This document shows, one piece after another, positions 58,385 to 64,000 of a stretch of DNA of 64,000 nt. Source of the stretch: Episyrphus balteatus (Eukaryota > Arthropoda > Insecta > Diptera > Syrphidae); the NCBI RefSeq assembly GCF_945859705.1, contig NC_079137.1, positions 75,848,277-75,912,276 of the forward strand. Direction: 5' to 3'. The notes under the pieces were generated by a model. The model was not told the DNA's origin. It ran no database searches and saw nothing but the letters and a program-made list of their open reading frames with translations. The position numbers and the translations under genes are program-made. Each line of letters starts with the position of its first letter. The first letter of the stretch is position 1.

Positions 58385-59165
58385 TAGGTTTTATTTTATT
58401 TAATATAAAACCTTCTTGAGAAATACTCACGAAAATGGCGCCCAACGTCAAAATATATGCTTTTCGTTGCATACACGTCTGCTTAAGTAGAAACCTTCCT
58501 GAGAAGTACTTAAGAAATGGCGCCCAACGTAGGAATGCTTTTCGTTGAAAATACGTCTGGTTAAATAGATAACTTCTTGAGAAATAAAATGAATGAAAAA
58601 TACATTTGTTTAAATAGAAACCTTCTTAAGAAAACTTTCTCGAAAAAAAAAATTAAAAATTGGAGCCCAACGTAGAAATATATAGTTTTCTGTAAAAATA
58701 CGGCTGTTTTAATTAGTAATTTCTCAAGAAATACTTAAAAAATGGCGACCAACGTAGAAATTTATTTTTTTCGTTCAATATAACTAAAGTTAAATAGATA
58801 CCTTCCTGAAAAATACTCAAAACAATGGCGCCCAACGTAGAATGTTAAATAGACGTCTGTTTTAATAGATACTTTCTTGAGAAATATTTAAGAAATGGCA
58901 ACCAACGTCGAAATATATGGTTTTCGTTGACTATACGTTTGCTTAAGTAAAAACCTTCTTGAGAAAAACTTAAGAAATGGCGCCAAACGTAGAAATTTAT
59001 TCTTTTCGTTAAGTTAAATAGATACCTTTTTGAAAAATACTCAAAAAAAATGGCGCCCAACGTAGAAATATATAGTTTTCTTTGAAAATACGGCTGTTTA
59101 AAATGGCAATTTCTTGAGAAATATTTCAGAAATAGCGCCGAACGTAGAAATATATTCTTTTCTCT
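58385..59165 (+). repeat. Roughly 82-bp tandem array with tRNA-Lys PBS-like motif
   Basis: Nine motif positions matching TGGCGCCCAACGT exactly or with small changes start at 58436, 58518, 58661, 58743, 58826, 58896, 58978, 59051 and 59133. The spacing is usually 82 bases. Each unit also has CTTGAGAAATACTTAAGAAA before the motif and GAAATATATGCTTTTCGTTG after it. Further single copies lie at 60140, 63773 and 63939. TGGCGCCCAACGT is, from memory, the start of the tRNA-Lys primer-binding site used by Drosophila gypsy. No coding capacity. Confidence 0.85.
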
Positions 59166-61741
59166 CTCAAAACTATTTCAATTAACCAGCAAACTTATTG
59201 ATTTGAATGTTACATCAATCTACAAAGAACCAAATTAAAATACACGTGATTCGATTCCTTTACCCGTTCTTCATTCATTCTTCCATGGTTCATGTAATTT
59301 TATAATTGAAATCAGCTGCTTTATAAATTTCCTAATAATTCTTTTGTACGTTTTTCCATCCATGTAAGAATTGTGATGTGCAGTAGATTCTTATTACTTT
59401 TTTTTCGTTTTCTTTCTATTCTCATAAAATTCACAGAATATGCATTACTTCTTTCAATATTGAATGTACATTTTGCAGAAAAAAGAAGATCGAAAAACGA
59501 GAAAGAAGAAAAGTCATGTTTTCCAATACGAACATTGTCTGTCTATTTGTCTGGAAATGGATATATGCAATATCGACAATATTCTATATTATTCAATGAA
59601 CACATTTTTTTTGTAATGTACACATACACGTTATACCTATTTCTTTTTTTGAGTATCTCTACTATGCTATATAAGCAAATTGATTTATTTCAGGAAATAG
59701 ATTCGTAATGGAAACATCACGCATAACTCAGCATATCAAAGGGTAGCGAAGAACAAAATTGATTTTTATGTTTTTTTTTTTTTTTTTTGTCGACAAGATT
59801 TATGAGAATTTTGAAGGATTTTATTGATTTTTGAAAAGTTATATTTTCTACGAATTGAATGATAATAATATATAAATGCATATAACAACTTTTCTTCTTT
59901 TCCAAAGAATCCTCTATCTCTACGGAGTGTAATCATCTGTATTTTCATCTTCTTAAGTGATTTCGATTGCATATAACTAGTTACTTGACTTGCATACTTT
60001 TAGGAGGTTGAAGTATCTCTTTATTGGGGTGATGGTAGAGGTATCTGTTGAAAGAGTTTTTCAATTTTTATTTTAACTTTTGTTATCATACTTGACTGAA
60101 CTTATTCTTGACGTTGATTCAAAATCAATAAAAGTAAAATGGCGCCCAACACACGACTTTGCGAAATTTGAATAAGAAAAAACTTCAATCGTGATTGACC
60201 TTTTTTATAGAAAAAAAAAAAAAAAAAAAAAAAACATCTTCACACAGAAAAGGCTAATGCACCTTTGGTCTGCCAAATGTTCCATGTAATCAAATTCTCT
60301 TTTTTCGTTGGTCTTGGGCACAAAGACAGAGGACAAAAGTTATTTTTGGCCTATATTTGAAAAAAAGTTCTACTTCCCTTTAAGCAGAATTTTGTTTCAT
60401 TCTGTGTGAATGCGTGCAAAAACAAACACAAATTTACCTCGAATTATGTCATAGCCAGTGTTATGAGTCGCGTGTGTACTATAAAAAAGTAAACGTGACC
60501 TTCACATCACAGAGAGTCACCTGGCTAATTGGAAACATTTTGCTTTAGCCAAAATTATACCAAACCAACCAACATTCATGATAACGTTGTTGGTGAGGTG
60601 AGGGGCATTCCCAAAAATTTGTTTTCACAGATCATTGAAGAGAGAAACCACAGAATAAAAAATGTATTCCTTTATTTTTGTTCAACCACAGTTTACAAAG
60701 TTCGATAATTGCAATTGACACTGTCCAGGGTGAAAAAGTGGAAAATTGGAAATATTTTTTTTTTTTTTTTTTTTTTGAGAAAACTTTATCAACTGAAAAA
60801 ATAATATTTTTTGAGCTTAAAATAAATATTTTTGGTACAAATAAATGGAAGATATATATTTTTTAATTGGCTCTCATTCATTTATTTACATATTTTTGAT
60901 TGTTTGTATTTTTTTGTTTGATAGGTATATTTTTGTGCAAATTCTGAGAAATAAATTTAATTTGTTTTTAATTTAATTGAGGACAAAGTTATGGTATATG
61001 TTTGTGGTTTTTTCAATGTAATTAACTTTATAAACCATAATATGTTTACAAATAAGTTAAATTGATCAGAATTTTAAAAGGCAAATTTTAATTACAATTG
61101 ATTTAATTTTTTGTGTGGGTAAAATTTAAGTGAATGATTTTGTTTAATATTAAACAAAAACTAAAAATATAAACAACTATCAATTTTTGATTGTTTGTAT
61201 TTTTTTTTCTAAGATATGTAAAAAGTAAGACCCTTCAAAAAGTCGTTTTTGTACGAAAATCCAGTTTTCGGAAGTATATTGAAAAAAAAAAAAAAAATAT
61301 GCAAATTCACTCAACCCGCCTACTTTTTAGGTCTCCAAAAAAGTAGGTATATTAAATTTTGCAGGTATGGGTCTGTAATTTTTACACCGCTCCTGTAAGA
61401 CTTTGAGCAAACAGCACTAAATTTAAGAAATCAGAAAATTATCATAAGAAATTTATTAAATCAGCGATAACAAATTAACTGTATTTCCAATTTATTTAAT
61501 TTTTTTTGAGAAAAAAAGTTACGTATACGCAACAGTGACCAACTTTTACATAAAAAGGCGTAGGCATCGAATAAAAGCAGATACAACTACCAAAATATCG
61601 AAGGAAAATACATTAATGCTAAATAAGTTATTCATAAGAGTGTGTATGTGTTGGCTAAGCCGAAACATGAACAAAATTACCTAGGAGGGGGGTCGTTTAA
61701 GACGGAAAAAGCATTTTTAAAACAAATAATATATGTACTTA
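59166..61741. other. No gene recognised
   Basis: It holds several long poly-T or poly-A runs (59769-59789, 60211-60234, 60757-60776) and a TACGTATACGCAACAGTGACC motif near 61523. The 111-residue frame at 59373-59708 has no recognisable domain. Confidence 0.5.
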
Positions 61742-61877
61742 GGTCCAATTTATTCAATCTCCATTATTTTTAAAGGCTCCATTAAAAATTATAAAACTGT
61801 CAAATCACATACAAATTTTAAAATTTCCCATTTTTAATGGCGACTTTAAATTTAATGGAGTGTGAATAAATTGGACC
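61742..61877. mobile_element. PIF/Harbinger-like MITE, family A, copy with TTA duplication
   Basis: 136 bp, the same length as the copies at 19341 and 19613, starting GGTCCAATTTATTCAATCTC and ending GTGTGAATAAATTGGACC. TTA flanks both ends (61739-61741 and 61878-61880). It differs from those copies at only a few positions. Confidence 0.9.
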
Positions 61878-62337
61878 TTAGAGACAATTTATTAAAAAAG
61901 GCTACTGTAAATGTATCTGGGTATACATTAATTAAAGACAGCAATTCGTTTTGAATGTTTAAAAGAAGGTTAATTAAGTTTTATTAATTCTGTATACAAA
62001 TTTGAAATTTCATTATGAGCTGCATTTAAAAAAAAAAAATTCCTCAAGTCAAGATTTTTCTGTACTTTTCTCAAGGTCTATTTTTAATGTGAATAAAAAC
62101 TGGAGCAAATGCTTAACACAAGTTTAACTCAAAATAACAAGCAGACATGACATTACGACGATAGAAAATGTCTGTCAATTTTGTTTTAATAATATTGAAT
62201 TTTGAAATACAAAAAGTTAAAAAAAAATGGCTCCCATGATTTAACAAAAATGTCTAGAAATTAAAAAAAAGTAACTGTTCAACTTAGTTAAGCGTCAGAT
62301 AAAATTTAACCTTGAGTACACTTTAACTAAAAACCGT

Positions 62338-62830
62338 AAGTTTTGAAGCGAAAACTTCTTTAGTATCGTAGTGATTTGAAACACGATGAAACGAAAAAGC
62401 GACAGGAAAAATCAATTGATTATAACTTTTTTGTTTTTATAGAAAGATGAATGAAATGTATAGATACTGTAGCTAATAGAGTAAACTATAATTTTACAAA
62501 ATTTCAATTAGTTTCATATATTCAAAATCCTGAGATAACGTAAAAAGATGTCCTTTTTCTAAACACGTTATATCTTTTGATCTCATAACACCTGTGGAGA
62601 TCTGTTGCCGATGACCAGCCACCAGTGAAGGAAGTACCGTAATTTCAGTTTGAAATTTCGACATGGTTGGCTATAAAAAATTCTTACTTTTTGTATAGGC
62701 ATCGTATAAATATGATTGAAACGTCAAATAAAAGGTGAAATTATAAGCTTTCAAATGATATGAAATTTATTATAGGTTGTTTTTTTTAATGGATTAAACG
62801 GTGTTAGAAGAGAAATAAAGTTTTATTTTT
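62338..62830 (-). repeat. Dispersed repeat family R1, copy 4
   Basis: It starts with GAAGCGAAAACTTCTTTAGT, the reverse of the right end of copies 1 and 2, and continues through AACACGTTATATCTTTTGAT, CACCTGTGGAGATCTGTTGC and GAAATTTCGACATGGTTGGC. It retains the cytosine-rich middle missing from copy 2. Weaker similarity continues to about 63050. Confidence 0.8.
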
Positions 62831-64000
62831 TTGCTTTTTTGCATGGAAATTGGCATCAAAAAATTCAAGCTCTTTTTGTAGATGTCGGAGGTCGGACAGT
62901 CATGATTGAATAAAATATTTAAAGCTTAAACAATAAACTTTCATATGATAATATGTGTAAAATGTATAATATGTTGTTATATACCTACAAGAAAAATTGA
63001 TTTGAAAGTGATAGAAGAAAAAAAATTTTTCTATTTTTTATTCCAAGAAATATTATTTTTTAAGTTTCTTTGGATTTTCTTTGTGGTGTAGGTTTCTCTT
63101 CTGCCACGTTTGAATTGCACACTATTTTTTTTTTTTTTTCTTGGGAAGTTTTTTTTTGGAAGTTTCTTTGGATTTTTTTTTTGGCCTGCATTCTCAACAG
63201 AAAAAAATGTTTTAATACTTTGTTTCGGAATTCAAAGTTCTTACACACAAACATTGTTGTTGAACAAAACACGAAAATATAAGCTTAATTAACATTTCGA
63301 AGTAAAAATAGTAATTTTTATATTTTTAGTTATTCAGTTTATTTAGTTTGAAACAAAATTAATACATGCTAATACGATTCAAATTAAAGTGCCCAAATTT
63401 TCGGTTGGTGAAGTTTTTGCATAAAATGTATAACGAATCTTAGCTCCTTCATTCTCCATAATAATGTTAAAGAAGCTATTAAAAAATTTAAAAACGTCTG
63501 TCAAACCTATTGTTAAAAGGAAACTCTAAATTTAATGCAGTGTACATAAATTGGGCCTTAAACTAAGATTTAGAACTTCAAATAAACACATGAGGAACAA
63601 AAATAAATAAACAAATATAAACCGAATTGAGAAAAAATTTTCAAGCTTAAAAGTTTGCATCACTGTTACTGAAAAATATCACATTTTTGTTGTGATAATT
63701 TGTCTTAAAAATTGAAAATTTTCAACGTAAATCATCTTTAGTGGCAAAATTCAATGCGGAAAAGTAAATAAATGGCGCCCATCGTAGAAGACCAATAAAT
63801 CAGGCAACATAGCTTAATCATGATCTAATATTTGTATTCTCCTTCTTCTGTGTTCCTCTTAAAATAGATAAAGTGCAATAAATCAACAAAAATTATAAAA
63901 TGTGTTGATATAAACAAGAACTCATACTATTTGTTAAATGGCGCCCAATTTAGAACCTAAACGAAATTATTATTTAAACACGATAAATTCGATACTCTTA
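62831..64000. other. No gene recognised; possible MITE remnant near 63440-63557
   Basis: A diverged family A right end (TGTACATAAATTGGGCC then TTA) lies at 63541-63560. Motifs ATGGCGCCCA occur at 63773 and 63939, as in the tandem array at 58.4 kb. Nothing else is recognised. Confidence 0.5.

Noticed and set aside
1..64000. CRISPR array, operons, rRNA or tRNA genes
   Set aside because: None is visible. The tandem arrays lack unique spacers of constant length, and the tRNA-like signal at 58.4 kb is only a 13-base PBS-like motif without a cloverleaf.

Overview
The window reads as intergenic or intronic DNA of an arthropod, most likely an insect and probably a dipteran. It is very AT-rich, with many homopolymer A/T runs and no prokaryote-like gene packing. 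It carries a Ty3/gypsy LTR retrotransposon, remnants of jockey-type non-LTR reverse transcriptases, and many inverted-repeat DNA elements. No complete host protein-coding gene could be recognised. The order-level guess is inference only.

Layout. 1-9.4 kb: two copies of a dispersed family (R1). The second is split by an insertion of another family (R2, with a CAGA microsatellite); an older R2 copy lies at 3.5-4.4 kb. 11.3-11.8 kb: a 21-22 bp minisatellite. 11.9-19.8 kb: a dense nest of MITE-like palindromic elements, several with exact 3-bp TTA or TAA duplications (PIF/Harbinger-like). 20.1-21.9 kb: a non-LTR RT fragment and an R2 copy. 22-29 kb: mostly unassigned, with one possible exon near 27.1 kb and a CpG-richer patch near 28 kb. 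29.3-30.0 kb: a palindromic element with a TTA duplication. 30.3-36.4 kb: a minus-strand jockey-like RT remnant, then a gypsy element with 711-bp LTRs that look identical and a GGGT target duplication. 37-38.6 kb: the best host-gene candidates, a possible 5' exon and a short coding exon, both with strong donor sites. 38.7-43.5 kb: four more inverted-repeat elements, including a foldback with about 440-bp arms. 46-50 kb: a piggyBac-like TTAA element with an internal tandem array, an RT remnant, a hAT-like element and a further palindromic element. 55.0-56.3 kb: two nested inverted-repeat elements. 58.4-59.2 kb: a roughly 82-bp tandem array in which most units carry a tRNA-Lys primer-binding-site-like motif. 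61.7-62.8 kb: another MITE and another R1 copy.

The elements tell a story of activity. One gypsy copy moved recently (LTRs indistinguishable by eye) although its pol region is incomplete. The short DNA elements lack transposase genes, so they would depend on enzymes encoded elsewhere. Several MITE families share similar GGCCC-type tips and the same TWA target preference, which suggests that related transposases spread them. All comparisons were made by reading the sequence; no database search was possible.
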